Positions 47,852 through 60,623 of a stretch of 64,000 nt of DNA are shown here, piece after piece (the stretch's first letter is position 1; the number at the start of each line of letters is the position of its first letter). The DNA is from Ophiocordyceps camponoti-saundersi (nom. inval.) (lineage: Eukaryota; Ascomycota; Sordariomycetes; Hypocreales; Ophiocordycipitaceae). The notes beneath the pieces were generated by a model that did not search any database, was not told the origin of the DNA, and saw only the letters and a list, made by a program, of their open reading frames with translations. Location: the NCBI GenBank assembly GCA_003339415.1, contig PDHQ01000027.1, positions 124,001-188,000 of the forward strand, given 5' to 3'. Position numbers and translations under genes: made by a program.

Positions 47852-49667
47852 ATGGTCACCTGCCATTTACTACCTCGGATGGTTTTGCGACCGTTTCCGT
47901 TGAAACAATCGTTGTCGTAAGTGGGTGTGGCGTCTGCTTCCAACCCCCCCCCCCCAAACGGCCGCAGCTATTAAGGGATGCGCCTTGCGAGCCTTGCGAT
48001 TTAGCAGCTTCCCGTCTGTCACCGTCGCTTCCTGGAACACGTCGTTACGATGCAGCCGCGGCTTTGCCTCCGTCTCTGGTACGTTTCCGGCCCGGCTCGC
48101 CTTGGTCGTGCTGCGCTGATGCTGACGTTGTTGGCTGCTGTAGAGGAAAAGGACCTCGTCATTATCGGCGGGGGCGTTGCGGGCTATGTCGCTGCTATCA
48201 AGGCAGGCCAAGAGGGCATGAAGGTAAAGAATGAGTTCCGAAGAAAGAAGAATAAAGCTCTTTTTTCTAATGCGTGGCGCTCCTGCAGGTCACTTGCATC
48301 GAGAAGCGCGGTACCCTCGGAGGAACATGCCTCAACGTCGGCTGCATTCCCTCCAAGTCTCTGCTCAACAACTCCCATTTGTACCACCAGATTCTTCATG
48401 ATACTGCCAACCGAGGCATCGAAGTCGGTGATGTGAAGCTCAACCTCGCCAAATTCATGAAGGCCAAAGATACTGCCGTTACCGGTCTCACCAAGGGCGT
48501 CGAATTCCTGCTCAAAAAGAATGGCGTCGAGTACCTCAAGGGCGAGGGTTCCTTTGTTAACGAAAACGAAATCAAGGTCGACCTCAACGATGGTGGTGAA
48601 ACGTCGGTTCGTGGCAAGAATATCCTCATCGCCACTGGCTCCGAGTCTACACCGTTCCCCGGCCTCGAGATTGACGAAGAGCGTGTCATTACTAGCACCG
48701 GTGCTTTGGAGCTCAAGGAGATTCCCAAGTCCATGGTTGTCATCGGTGGCGGCATCATTGGTCTCGAGATGGCCTCGGTCTGGTCGAGGTTGGGCTCCAA
48801 GGTGACCGTTGTTGAGTTTCTAGGACAGATTGGCGGTCCTGGCATGGACACCGAAATCGCAAATAATACCCTGAAGCTGTTGAAGAAGCAGGGCATGGAT
48901 TTCAAGTTGAAAACAAAGGTGACAAGTGGCGACAAGGCGGGCGATAAGGTCAAGCTCGAGGTGGAAGCTGCCAGTGGCGGCAAGGCTGAGACTGTGGGTG
49001 ATTTTCGTCTGCTCCGTCTCTCGGCTCGACTGACTTGAATGGGCTGCAGCTCGAAGCCGACGTTGTTCTCGTCGCCATTGGTCGACGGCCATACACTCAG
49101 GGCCTCGGCCTCGACAAGATCGGCATGGAGCTGGACGAGCGCGGCCGCGTCATCATCGACTCCGAGTACCGAACCAAGATCCCTCACATTCGCTGTGTCG
49201 GCGACGTCACTTTTGGCCCGATGCTTGCCCATAAGGCCGAGGAAGAGGCTGTCGCAGTGGTCGAGTACATCAAAAAGGGCTATGGCCACGTCAACTACGG
49301 CTGCATCCCGTCCGTCATGTACACGTATCCTGAAGTGGCATGGGTTGGTCAAAGCGAGCAGGATCTCAAAAACCAGAAGGTTCCGTACAGGGTTGGAACG
49401 TTTCCCTTCAGCGCCAACTCCCGCGCCAAGACCAACCTGGACACGGATGGGATGGTGAAGATGCTGGCAGATCCAGAGACAGACCGCCTGCTGGGTGTCC
49501 ATATCATTGGGCCCAACGCGGGCGAGATGATCGCCGAGGGTACGCTGGCGCTGGAGTACGGCGCATCGACTGAAGATATCGCTCGGACATGTCATGCCCA
49601 TCCGACCCTGGCGGAGGCGTTCAAGGAAGCGGCCATGGCTACAAGTTCCAAGGCGATTCATTACTGA
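47852..49667 (+). CDS. LPD1: Mitochondrial dihydrolipoamide dehydrogenase (E3)
   Basis: E3 reoxidises dihydrolipoamide in pyruvate, 2-oxoglutarate and glycine dehydrogenase complexes, with FAD and NAD+. Five exons, 47852-47916, 48005-48078, 48144-48223, 48289-48993 and 49050-49667, give 513 residues. The first two code an Arg/Ser-rich presequence ending CSRGFASVS before [18 protein letters not shown] (FAD-binding). The redox motif GGTCLNVGC has Cys87/Cys92; [16 protein letters not shown] binds [18 protein letters not shown] is the second FAD motif; the acid-base pair is His492/Glu497 in HAHPTLAE. The intron 1 acceptor is a TAGCAG tandem, so one Ser is optional; this intron also carries a C run. 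ATG at 47879 would give 504 residues. Exons 3-5 are secure, the presequence exons less so. Confidence 0.94.
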
Positions 49668-50422
49668 GCCGAGGGAGTAGTTTTCCCACGCTGAGGCGAG
49701 GAAGAGGCGGGGTGAGGGGTTGGCTTTAAACAAGATCCTCTCTCTGCCTAGGTAGGTATTTAGTCACCACGACGTCGGGCAGAGGGAATCCTCGTTCACT
49801 GTTCGGTAAACGAGATATGGCCCGATGATGATGGTACTTGTAAAGTAGTATAAACCTGGTTGTAGCATATTGTAGGTAGATTTCAGGTATGACGAAGCGG
49901 TTTTTGCGGAAGAAATAGAGGAGGATTACTGTGTTGAAGTTGTGAAACAGAAGATAGCGACGGCGATGCAGAGTAGCTATATACATACATACTATCTAGG
50001 TGGTAGGTGGTTGTGTAGTATCCATAGGTAGGTCGACCGTAGATGTACATAGGTAGGGCGTGAGGAAGGTCGGAAGCCTATCCGTACAGGTGGGGTTTTT
50101 TTGCGTTGGAGGAGGATCCCCAATGTTCGGTGGATGTTCGCGACTTGTGGCACCATAGCATCAACTCATTACTCAAGTGATGCATAAAAGCAAATGCAAG
50201 CGGCTCGTCGAACGTTTTTTATCCAAACAGCCCACAAAATTATCACCCTATCATCCCAATCATCGCTACCGGCAATAAATATGTAGATGGGATGGAAGAA
50301 AAAGGAAAGAAAAAAAACTATAAATCAGGAACGTGAACGACACCGATAGCTTGCATCATTGCAACAGCGCAATTGGAAAACAAGCAAGAAAAAAGGCGAA
50401 GAAGAAGAAGAAAAGAATCCAG
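49668..50422. other. Intergenic region between LPD1 and the desaturase
   Basis: No gene is supported. AGGT clusters lie at 49749-49760 and 49995-50060; an A-rich tract near 50295-50320 and 50385-50415 precedes the desaturase start. Confidence 0.5.
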
Positions 50423-52208
50423 ATGGACGAGTCTCTTCCTCACATTTCGCGCGATGAGGTCGAGTCGCTCATCGCCAGCGGACGTAAGATCATCATCTTC
50501 AAGGGCCAGGTGCTGCGTGTCGACGGCTGGTTGCCGTATCATCCCGGTGGCGACAAGGCCATTCTGCACATGGTGGGCAGAGATGCGACGGCCGAGATCG
50601 AAGCGTGAGTCGATGGCCCACGGTTCCGCAATCAGTCGTTGTGCTGACGTGTGAGTGTGTGTATGTGTGCGTGTTTTGATTGTGGTTCGTCTTCGCAGCC
50701 TCCATTCGGATGAGGCCAGGTTGAAGATGCTCCGATACCGGATCGGAATCGTCAACGACGCTGTGTGGAAAAACTTCATCCCACCCATTCAGGGCGGTAC
50801 GTTCCGCTCGCTCACCGAGATGGGCGACGCGCCGGCCTCTTCGTCGTCATCGTCATCAGATATCGACAGCACCCAGGGCGGCGCCGGGTTGAATTCGTCC
50901 ATCTCGACCAGCTCTCGCTCGTCGTCTCCTGTCTTTGACGTAGATGGTCATCGGCTGCCGAGAAAGCGCGGTGTGGACCCAAAGTTAGAGCCGTTGTCGC
51001 AGAAGGTGGAAGACGATGGCATGTCCTATCTCGATTCTATCACGCGCGAGCACATCAACCTCGACCTCGATAGATACCCGGCCAACGACGTGGAGACGCA
51101 GGCTTGCATCCTCGACAAGTATCGAGCTCTCCATCAACGGGTCCATGATGAGAGCCTATATCAGTGCGATTCCATGGCCTATGCCTTCGATTGTGTCCGC
51201 TATGTCTCCCTCTTCATACTGATGCTGGTCTGTGTGAACGTCGGTCAGTATGCGCTCGGCGGCATCTTCCTCGGCTTCACGTGGCACCAGCTCGTCTTCG
51301 CCGCGCACGATGCAGGCCACATGGGCATCACCCACGACTACAAGGTGGATACCGTCATTGGCATCATCATCGCCGACTTCATTGGTGGATTGTCCCTCGG
51401 CTGGTGGAAAAGAAACCACAACGTTCATCATATCGTGACCAACGCACCCGAGCACGATCCAGACATTGAGCACATGCCGATCTTCGCCGTCTCGCATCGT
51501 CTGCTGGGCAGCCTTCGATCTACCTACTACGACCGCGTCATGAGTTACGATGCCGCAGCCAAGTACCTGCTCAGGTTCCAGTCGTGGACCTATTACCCAC
51601 TGCTGGCGCTAGGTCGTTTCAACCTCTACTTCCTCTCCTGGGATTATCTGATCGCCAATCGGGGTCCGAGAAAGGGGCCCGGCACCTGGCATCGTTGGCT
51701 AGAGCTTGCGGGTCAGGTCTTCTTCTGGATCTGGTTCGGCTACGGCATCTTATACCGGATGATACCGGACGGCTGGTCTCGCTTCGTCTTCGTCATGACA
51801 AGCCACATCGCCTCGTCGCCGCTCCACGTGCAGATCGTCCTTTCGCACTTTGCCATGAGTACGGCCGACCTGGGACCACAAGAGTCTTTCCCCCAGAAGA
51901 TGCTGCGTACGACAATGGACGTCGATTGCCCGCCGTGGCTCGACTTCCTTCATGGCGGGCTACAGTTCCAGGTCGTGCACCACCTCTTCCCGCGTATGCC
52001 CCGACATAATCTTCGAAGGGCGCGGATACTGGTACGAGAGTTTTGCGACGAGGTCGGCATCCCGTATGCCATGTACGGCTTCGCCGACGGCAACAGGCAG
52101 GTTATTGGCCGCCTGGCCGAGGTCTCGAGACAAGCGGCCATCTTAGCCAAGTGCCAAAAGACGGTCGCCATGCGTGGAGACCTTTTGGGCCATGGACATC
52201 ATCAATGA
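50423..52208 (+). CDS. Delta-8 sphingolipid desaturase with N-terminal cytochrome b5 domain
   Basis: The enzyme adds the 8,9 double bond to the long-chain base of ceramide during fungal glucosylceramide synthesis, in the endoplasmic reticulum. Exons 50423-50604 and 50699-52208 give 563 residues. The cytochrome b5 domain spans about 8-85, with heme ligand His40 in HPGG and the second likely at His63, reached across the intron (IEALHSDEA). A Ser-rich linker (about 125-165) follows. The desaturase domain has the three histidine boxes HDAGH (264-268), HNVHH (301-305) and QVVHH (485-489), whose Gln replaces the first His as in front-end desaturases. Hydrophobic stretches near 235-260, 280-297 and 380-400 are membrane segments. 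Substrate assignment rests on family resemblance. Confidence 0.9.
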
Positions 52209-53153
52209 TGTCAGCGGTCATGATGTAGAGTATCGTTCACACGATGGCACTACGGATTCTATGTGCATACCTCATCCCACCCAGATACTCTGATATCGAG
52301 GCCAGGGCTTGGCTGTCATATACATCTGTAATTTACATCTGTCTTTCTGCCTATCCGGCCTTTTAGCATCTTATCGCTGTCTTGCTGGCTTTTGTTAGCT
52401 GTCACGGGGTTGAATTATCATGGTGAGGCCCGGGCGTCTTGCGATACTCGATGTGCCATCTCTATATTTTCCTTCCTACCCACATACCTAGGTACGTATC
52501 TCATTTCCAACCAGTATATCTGTGACATGCATGCGATATCGGTCTTCGTACGATATACATATATCGTCTCTGCTCAATGATAGCTTCTCAATATGTTGGA
52601 ACTGTTTCCTTTCTCGCTGTACGGATTACGGATAGTCGGTACTGCGTCTTAACAATAATCGCTTACGTTACCGACTAGTAGTGATCAGAAGTAGAGGGCT
52701 GACTAACCTACCTACGTTGCCAGCTGGAACCCAATGGCCAGTGACGCTCAGCATTTGGCTACCGATCGCCATCACGCCTCCTCTACTGTGGTATCTGAGC
52801 CTCCTACCGGTTGGCCTGCTGTGTGACGTTTCATGCCACAGTCAGTGACCCTGCTAGATTCATTTCTCCTCCACCAACCTCACGACCTTTCGGCCCTATA
52901 GGTTCATACATACCTACTTACCTTCCAACCTGGATATCCAACTTGGCAGCACCACTTCGCTTCCTCACAACCCCCAAGTTTAGGCATCTTGGCAAGCCCT
53001 ACTGCCTAGCCTGCTACATGCCCAAGCTGCCCACTCTATCTTCACGCCCTTAGGCAGCTTCTGCTCGGCATCGACAGAAGCAAAGAGAGCTACCCACTAA
53101 TCTAGGCACTCTCGGCCGAGAGACACGGGGCCGGCCATGCCCCTGCAGTCAAC
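52209..53153. other. Intergenic region before VAC14
   Basis: No gene is supported in about 950 bases; it should hold the desaturase 3' UTR and the VAC14 promoter and leader. Confidence 0.5.
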
Positions 53154-56100
53154 ATGGATGCCAACATCCAGCGGGCTCTGAACGACAAGCTCTACGACAA
53201 GCGCAAGGTCGGCGCACTTGAGTTGGTTATCTCCGAATATCTAGCCCGGAGGAAGTTTGGATGCTGACACCCTCACGCTTCCTTCCTACCTAGGCTTGAG
53301 AAGATCATCCGCGACCTCGTCCTGGCCAAAGACGATCAGCGAGTCTGTGACATCCTCGAGCAGCTCGTCAATGATTATGCCTACGCTGTACACCAGGCCC
53401 ACGCGCGGAATGGCGGCTTGATCGGACTGGCTGCTGCCGCTATCGCCCTGGGTACCGTATGTATGCGCCTCTCCTTTGTCATGCGCCCTCTCCTTTCCGC
53501 AGCCGAGTTGAGCAGTCCCACAGCTAAAGACTTTCGTAGGAGTTGCCTCGCTATCTCTCCAAAATTGTGCCGCCGGTGCTGGCCTGCTTCACTGATCATG
53601 ACGCGAGGGTGAGGTATTATGCGTGTGAGGCCATGTACAATATCGCGAAGGTCGCCAAAGGTGAGATCTTGGTGTACTTTAATAACATATTCGATCAACT
53701 CTGTCGTGTACGTATCTCTACGCCCCAACATCCCCCAAAAGCAGCTTTTCACTGACGACTGCGCGTGGCTCCCTCCCCCCAGCTTGGTGCAGATTCGGAG
53801 CTCTCGGTGAAGAATGGGGCTGAACTCCTTGACCGGCTCATCAAGGACATCGTCTCCGAATCTGCGGCCTCATACGTCTCGGTTCTCGAAGCGTCGACGG
53901 AGCTTCCGGCCGGCGACAAGACGGGGCTAGAAGACGAGCCGGTGAAGCCCCCCACCGCCTTTTCATTGTCTCGATTCATACCCCTCCTCAAGGATCGTAT
54001 CTGGGTCATAAACCCTTTTACACGCCAGTTCCTCGTTGGTTGGATCACCTTGTTGGATTCAATACCCGACCTAGAATTGGTCACCTACCTACCCGACTTT
54101 CTCGGCGGCCTTCTCAGGTTCCTGAGCGATCAGCACTCGGATGTGCGAACGGCAACGCATGCCTGCCTCGACAAGTTCCTGAATGAAATCAAGCGCATTG
54201 CTCGTGTCAAGAAAGGTATCCTAGAAAGCAGAAAATCGAGAGAAGACGGCAAAGGAAGACGACAAGACTCGGATGAAACTGGCAGCGTACGGCTGGATTT
54301 GGAAGAGGGCGACGAAGTTGATTCAGATGCTCTGCTGGAAGACGAAGAGGACAGTGCAGAGGAAGACTGGATCCCTGGCCAAGATGTCGAGATTAACTAT
54401 AAAGAAGTGCTGGACATCTTGACTGCCACGTTGGATTCGCCTCTCGGTTCGTCAGCGCCTTTCCTCCGAAGCGGCGTTGAAGGCACTGACTTTGTACAGA
54501 GGAGGATTGCCTGCTGGAATCGTTGAGGTGGATCGTCGAGTTCCTTGACATCTGCCCGGAGGAAGTCTTGCCCTTCACGCCTAAGATCTTGGCACACATG
54601 TTGCCAGCCATGGCAAGTGCCAAGGAGACGATCCATCGCGCGGCGACGAGGGTGAACACGTGCTTGATGGATTATGTCGTGTCACTTTCCGATGATTCTG
54701 GGATTAACGCTACACACCCTACCGTCTCGGCCCAGTATCAGGCGGTCTCGCGGCTCACCTCCCCTGGCGACAAGTTGGACGAGTCTAGCAGCAACCGGGC
54801 ATCCATCTCGAGCTCGCGCGAGAAGGACATACGGAGTATCGTGCAGAGCCAGGGGCGACCACCGCTGCAGCAAGCTTCCACCTCCTCCAAGGTGGATCTC
54901 GACTATGCTGCGGCCGTCAACTCGCTGACGCTTCTCTTCCTTAATGACCATGAGGCGACGCGAGTTGCGGCGCTGACCTGGCTCATTATGCTGCACCGTA
55001 AAGCGCCGAGGAAAGTGCTGGCATTCAACGACGGCACCTTTCCGGCTCTGCTCAAGACTCTGTCCGACCCGTCGGATGCAGTGGTGACCAAAGACCTGCA
55101 GCTTCTGTCGCAGATCTCGCGCAACAGCGAAGACGACTACTTTGCCATCTTCATGGTCAACCTCCTGCAGCTATTCTCCACCGACCGCAAACTCTTGGAG
55201 ACACGCGGCAATCTCATCATCCGCCAGCTCTGCATCAGCCTCAGCCCCGAGCGCATCTACCGCACCCTTGCCGACTGCATAGAAAAGGAGGAGGATGTTG
55301 AGTTCGCCAGCATCATGGTGCAGAACCTCAACAACAACCTCATCACGGCGCCGCAACTCGGAGAGGTGCGCAAGAGGCTACGCAATCTCGAAACCAAGGA
55401 TGGGCAGACGCTCTTCGTGGCTCTGTTTCGTTCATGGTGCTACAACGCCGTCGCCACATTCTCGTTGTGCCTACTTGCACAGGCCTATGAGCAGGCCTAT
55501 CACTTGCTCCAAGTCTTGTACGCGTCACTCCCTTCTCCCTCCCTTCTTCGTCTCCATTGCTTGTCTTGCTAGGCTTACTAGACACGCAGTGGCGAGCTGG
55601 ATATTACGGTCAACCTACTGATACAGGTTGACAAGCTCGTGCAGCTGATTGAATCGCCCGTTTTCACATGTGGGTCAACATATTACTGTCTAGATACCGA
55701 AGATCATTGCTAACCCGGAGCGTTCTCCGCCCCGATCAGACCTCAGACTTCAATTACTGGAACCCGAGAAATACCCATACTTGTATAAATGCATGTACGG
55801 TATCTTGATGCTGCTGCCACAGTCTTCGGCCTTTGCCGCCTTGAAAAATCGTCTCAACAGTGTTAGCTCGATAGGCTACTTACACACGGCACCGCGAAGG
55901 TAAAGCGCTCCCTCATTCTTTCATCCCCTCGTCCGGCGCAACTGCTTAGGACAAGACGGCCAGCGTGTCAACGTCGACCAGCAATCCCAATTATGACAGA
56001 CCGAGCCGACTGAAGGGGAGAGAAGACGGAAGTATCCGGTGGGTTGAATTGCTGGAGAAGTTTCGCAGCGTTCAGGATAGGGCCAGACGAACGCAGAGAC

Positions 56101-56375
56101 ACAGCATGGACAACGACGACGTCCCGCCTGGCGGTCTTAGCGAGCTCAGGACCAGCGACGCCGTATCGGAAAGCAAGGGGCGAGAAAGCCGAGGGTCGAC
56201 AGTGCCACCGCCGGTGCCTCAGAAAGACGCGACGCCGACAGCAGCTCCTGTCCCACCGGCGGCGGCGGCGGCGACGACGACGGCAGCGACGACGGCAGCG
56301 AAGAAGACTGGACTGGGCCGACAGTTTGGAAGACTTGGCGGCGCCGTGGCTGGAAAAACCAGGCGCAATCAATGA
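53154..56375 (+). CDS. VAC14: Vac14, scaffold of the PtdIns(3,5)P2 kinase complex
   Basis: Vac14 is a HEAT-repeat scaffold on the vacuole that holds the Fab1 kinase and Fig4 phosphatase. Proposed exons are 53154-53225, 53301-53456, 53540-53707, 53783-54446, 54500-55517, 55590-55669, 55740-55899 and 55964-56375, giving 909 residues. Conserved parts are [126 protein letters not shown] and [15 protein letters not shown]. The C-terminus is Ala/Thr/Pro-rich, then basic. Two joins are uncertain: intron 1 (the GAG acceptor at 53300 is the only in-phase choice) and intron 7, where the obvious TTAG at 55949 breaks frame and CCAG at 55963 restores it. Confidence 0.9.
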
Positions 56376-56523
56376 ATGGGGCGGACGTGATTTCTCCAGT
56401 ATCCTACAGTGTCTGCACCGCCACTTCCCCTTGGGACGTGTCTTGATGCCATCGCCTTGCATGCGGATGTGCTGGTGTGACTCGATGTTCTTAGACATTT
56501 GACTTGACACTTCGTTTCACCGT

Positions 56524-57399
56524 TTATGATATGGCATCAAGTTGCAGAGACAGGTGGCGCAGCTGACTGCGGAGAGCATCAACCTCATCTTTAGCCTCGC
56601 CGATTTCGCAAGGAAGACGGCGGAAGGCTGTGATGTGTGCCTCTAGCTCCTCGCTGCGAGCCAAAAGGGCGAGGATGTCTTGTTCCTCTCGAACGGCGTC
56701 TTCTACAGTGAGATGCGGCTTACGCGCTGCGACGGGAGCACGGTCCTTTAGGTCGACAAGCTGAGCGTGCAGGGCCTTTATCTTGCGCTGCAAGTCCAGA
56801 TTCTGTCTCGCGGAGTCGGGTAGGGGTTTAAAGCGGTCACTCTGCCAGGCGCGGAGAGCGTCAGCAGCGAGGTCTGCTTCGGAATCGACGTGACGGCGGA
56901 GAAGATCGAGACGCGAAATCATGAGATCCGTCTCGGCGAGCTCAGCCTGAAGTCGGACGAAGCCGCGAGCCAGGTCTTGGGGGGGCGCAAGTGCGGCGCC
57001 GGCCTGGACGGCGACGTTGGCGAGGGCATCGAGCGCATCCTTGCCCTCTTGCGGAAGTTCGCGCTGGACAGAGGCGAGCAGGTCGTCTCTCAGCGACGGT
57101 AGTCCATGACTTTGCTGTTGTTGCAGCTGCTCTTTTCGTCGCAGAGTTCGCAGAGACGAATCTGAGGCTCGAGCTAGGTGACTTCGCTCCTCGTCGGCGG
57201 CCTCGTTGGCTAATGCCAGGGCGAGGAGGGCCTTGAGTGTGTCTTGGTTCCGCTCGAAGTGGGGGATAGGACGGTCGGGCGGGAGTTTGGAGGTCAGCCA
57301 CGAGTCGACGTAGGTCCAGTCGCGGGCTGTGGATGCGGCGATCCGGGCGACGGAGGGCGAGAAGATGGCGGTTGGCTGATGATCCTGAAGATGGGCCAT
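56524..57399 (-). CDS. HAUS augmin-like complex subunit 1 homologue
   Basis: Augmin recruits gamma-tubulin to existing microtubules; fungal homologues are known in several filamentous ascomycetes. A single exon of 291 residues, normal for HAUS1. The N-terminus has the family's small globular part, WTYVDSWLTSKLPPDRPIPHF then ERNQDTLKALLALALANEAADEE, followed by long coiled-coil helices rich in Leu, Glu, Arg and Gln (about 85-291, for example RLQAELAETDLMISRLDLLRRH split by charged turns). I chose the ATG at 57399, just before the conserved part; an in-frame ATG at 57552 would add 51 poorly structured residues. It converges with VAC14, with 148 bases between stops. Confidence 0.8.
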   Translation of the reverse strand: MAHLQDHQPTAIFSPSVARIAASTARDWTYVDSWLTSKLPPDRPIPHFERNQDTLKALLALALANEAADEERSHLARASDSSLRTLRRKEQLQQQQSHGLPSLRDDLLASVQRELPQEGKDALDALANVAVQAGAALAPPQDLARGFVRLQAELAETDLMISRLDLLRRHVDSEADLAADALRAWQSDRFKPLPDSARQNLDLQRKIKALHAQLVDLKDRAPVAARKPHLTVEDAVREEQDILALLARSEELEAHITAFRRLPCEIGEAKDEVDALRSQLRHLSLQLDAIS

Positions 57400-57786
57400 T
57401 GGAGGTAAAAGGGGAGAAGGGTAGAGACTTGAGAACCTGCATCCGGGCTTTGAATTTTGATCGTCATCGGTGTCACGTGCAGGAGTTATTGAAGAACCCC
57501 CAAAACCTTCGACTGGAGGTGTCAGAAAGGAAGGACCCACTCCGCTCCACACGACTATAAGTAATCAGAAAGGCCCGCAACTTAGTTACGAAACGGCGTA
57601 TCTACATACATATGTAATTAACCCAGAGACATCGGGTCCAGAAGGAAAACTCTGATGCTAAGATATATTCCTTCGGATTCCCAGGTAACGGGAGAACAAT
57701 CCCTCTTAGCAGATTGCTAGCCTGGAGACTAGCCTCTTTATTATTCAGAGCCTTTCCCTTAGAGGCCCGCTATTTCTGTGTATACA

Positions 57787-58046
57787 TATCCCTTTGGGTG
57801 TGGTAATGCCACCCTCAGGTCACTTGCAGGGTTCGTCGCCAATAGGACGCTATAAATCAGCAGTTACACTTGATTGCTAGGAGATCTCGCTATATAGGAA
57901 GTACCTCCAGTTCTGCTATTTACATAACGTTACTTTACGTATCACTGCGCAGGCCCGGATATCGAGGTCGAGATTAGTATCTGCAAGCTTAATTAGCAGC
58001 GTGGAGACTGTGACCTGAGGGTGGCGTTACCACACCCAAAGGGATA
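57787..58046. mobile_element. Small non-autonomous TIR element (MITE-like), 260 bp
   Basis: Bases 57787-57823 and 58010-58046 are 37-bp terminal inverted repeats with one mismatch (T at 57807 against C in the partner, a RIP-type difference). The ends read TATCCCTTTGGG...CCCAAAGGGATA, so a TA target duplication is possible, as in Tc1/mariner elements; this is inference. The interior of 186 bp codes nothing. It lies between HAUS1 and the right AT-rich block and has normal GC content. Confidence 0.8.
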
Positions 58047-60623
58047 AGGAAGTCCTCCGAGCCTAAGGGCCGGAGGTTAAGCTCTCTAGTTCACATACAT
58101 CCCTTTAACAGTAGTAACGCCGGTCACGTGAATTAAGCAGGGATTAATAGGAATTCCGTTTTTTAGGCTATAAATCTATTATTATAATATTTATATATTT
58201 TATAAGATAATAAAAATATACGCTTAGCTTACTCTTATCTTAGCCCTCTAATATATTTTTATAAATATTACTTATATTATTTTTTAACTTAAGTAAATAA
58301 TATTTACTTTTTAAAAAGCTTAATTAAGGTTTCCTATAATAATTAAAAAAAAATATTAAGGGTTAATTTATTATAAATTTTATATATTAAAAATTTTTAA
58401 ATAGATAATATTAGATAATAATTAAGCGGTTAGTTTATTAGCTAAGCTTTTAATAAAGCTAGGTTTAATTCCTAATATTTTTTTAATATATATTTTTAGG
58501 AATTATTATTTAAAAAGGTTTTTAAATAAATAACTTAATTATTTATATTATAGCTTAAAGATTAAAGCTTTTTTATTATAGCTAAGTAGCTAAATTATTT
58601 ACTTAGGGGTTTTCCCTTATTTATTAAAAAGTAATATTTTTAGATATTATTAATTTTTTTATTTTTTTATATATTTTAATAAGTTTACTATATATTTTTA
58701 ATAATAATAAAAATAATAGATAAGTTAAAAAAATTAGAAAAAAAATTCGTAAAGAAAATAAAAATATTATAATTAATAGTTTATAATATTTTAAAATATT
58801 CTCCCTAATTAAAATAAATAATAAAAAAATAATCTTAAGATAAGAGTATTATTTAACTAATAAGGAAATAATTATAATAATAATTAAAAAATAATAAAAT
58901 AAATATATAGTTTAATTTTAAAAAAGATTAGCTAGGGAATAATAAAATAATAATAATTTAAAATAATACCTAAGTTATAAAGAATAAAATTAATCGCGGA
59001 TATATAAGTTTAGATAAGGTATATATAATAAAAAGAAAATAAGTATAATTACTTATTTTAATAAGCTATTTAAAAGGTATTTTTTTTTCTTTTAAGCTTT
59101 AATTAATAAGTTAATTAAGAGGTATTTTCTTCCCTCTTATCTTTTAAATTTATATATAGCTTTATAAGCTTAATTTCCTTTTAGAAAATACGGAATTTCT
59201 CCCCTTAAAGTAATTTTATTAAGCTATTATCTATTATTCTAGATATCTTAATCTAGCTAATCTTTATACGGCTAAATTAAATTTCTTATTATAGCTAATA
59301 TAAGTAAATATTAACGTAAAAAAGCTTTATTTTTAGTTTTAAATTCTTTTTTATAATTAGCCTAATAGTTTAAAAGTTATTATAATAAACTATAATATTT
59401 TAGGAAAGCTTAAATTTAACTTTTTTATAAAGCTTTTTAAAAGCTTAAACTTTTTTTATAACGTAAAAAAAAATAAGAAATTTTATCTTAATAGATAAGG
59501 TTATTATAATGTCTTATTTCCTAAATTTAAAAAAGACTATACCCTTAAAAACTTTAATAATAAAGCCCTTTATATTTTTATAACTATAATTATTACTATA
59601 TAAAGTATTTAATATAGCTATAATAAATAGATTATTATTATTATAGCTAATTAAAAAGTCCTAAGAGTTATAAAAGAATTCTATAACTTAGATTATAAAT
59701 TAGAGATATTAAAAGTTAGGATTTATAAAACCTTATACTAAGCGGCTAATAGTAAATATAATATCCGCTTAAGTAATAATTATAGCGTATATTAAGCTAC
59801 TAATAAAATCTTTTCTTATAATTCTAATAATTAGTAATATTATAAGTAGAAAATCTATTAATAATAATTAAGAAATCTATTATTAGATAACATTATTTTT
59901 ATACTTCTAGGTCCCTTATTTAAGGAGTTTTTTAAAAGAAAATTAATTTTATTACTCTTAGTAAAGATTTATATAGTAAAAAATATACTAGTAAGGAAAA
60001 AAGAGGAAAAAATAGAAAAGAATTAATAACTAAAGATCTAAAAAGCTTACTAAGCTAAAAATAGGATTATAAATAAATTAGGGCTTATTTTATATAATAA
60101 GATTTTATTTAAAATTTTATCTTATACTAATCCTTTCTTATTTAAATATTAGCTTTTAAGAAATTTAGTATAAGGTAGGAAGTTAATAGCTTTTTATCTA
60201 TACCCTATAAATTATTATATAATAAGAGAAGTAAAATTCCTTCTACGGTAAAATTAAGCCTTTTTTTATATTAAAAAATATTAGTATAAGTATTTTAATT
60301 AGAAAGATATTAATTCTTAAATTAAATTACTTTTTCTTACTAATATTATTATTTAAGTTTAAAGAAAATATATAAAATAAAACTAAAATTAATAAAAGAT
60401 ATATTAGGGCTAGTAGTACTTTTAAAAATTATATATATATTTTATTATTATTTATATAGTATTATTTTTACTTATAAATATATTCTTAAAAACTTTTTAT
60501 TAAAAATATTACTCTATCTTTAGTATTTTTTAAAAAAGCGGGGAAAATAGCTAAAATTATATTAAAAATCCCTTTAAGAGGCGTTTTAGCCGAATAATAA
60601 GGTAAAAATACTAATAAAATAAT

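Noticed and set aside
48396..49733. 445-codon minus-strand frame opposite LPD1
   Set aside because: Shadow of the strongly codon-biased LPD1 exons; the plus strand encodes the complete conserved enzyme.
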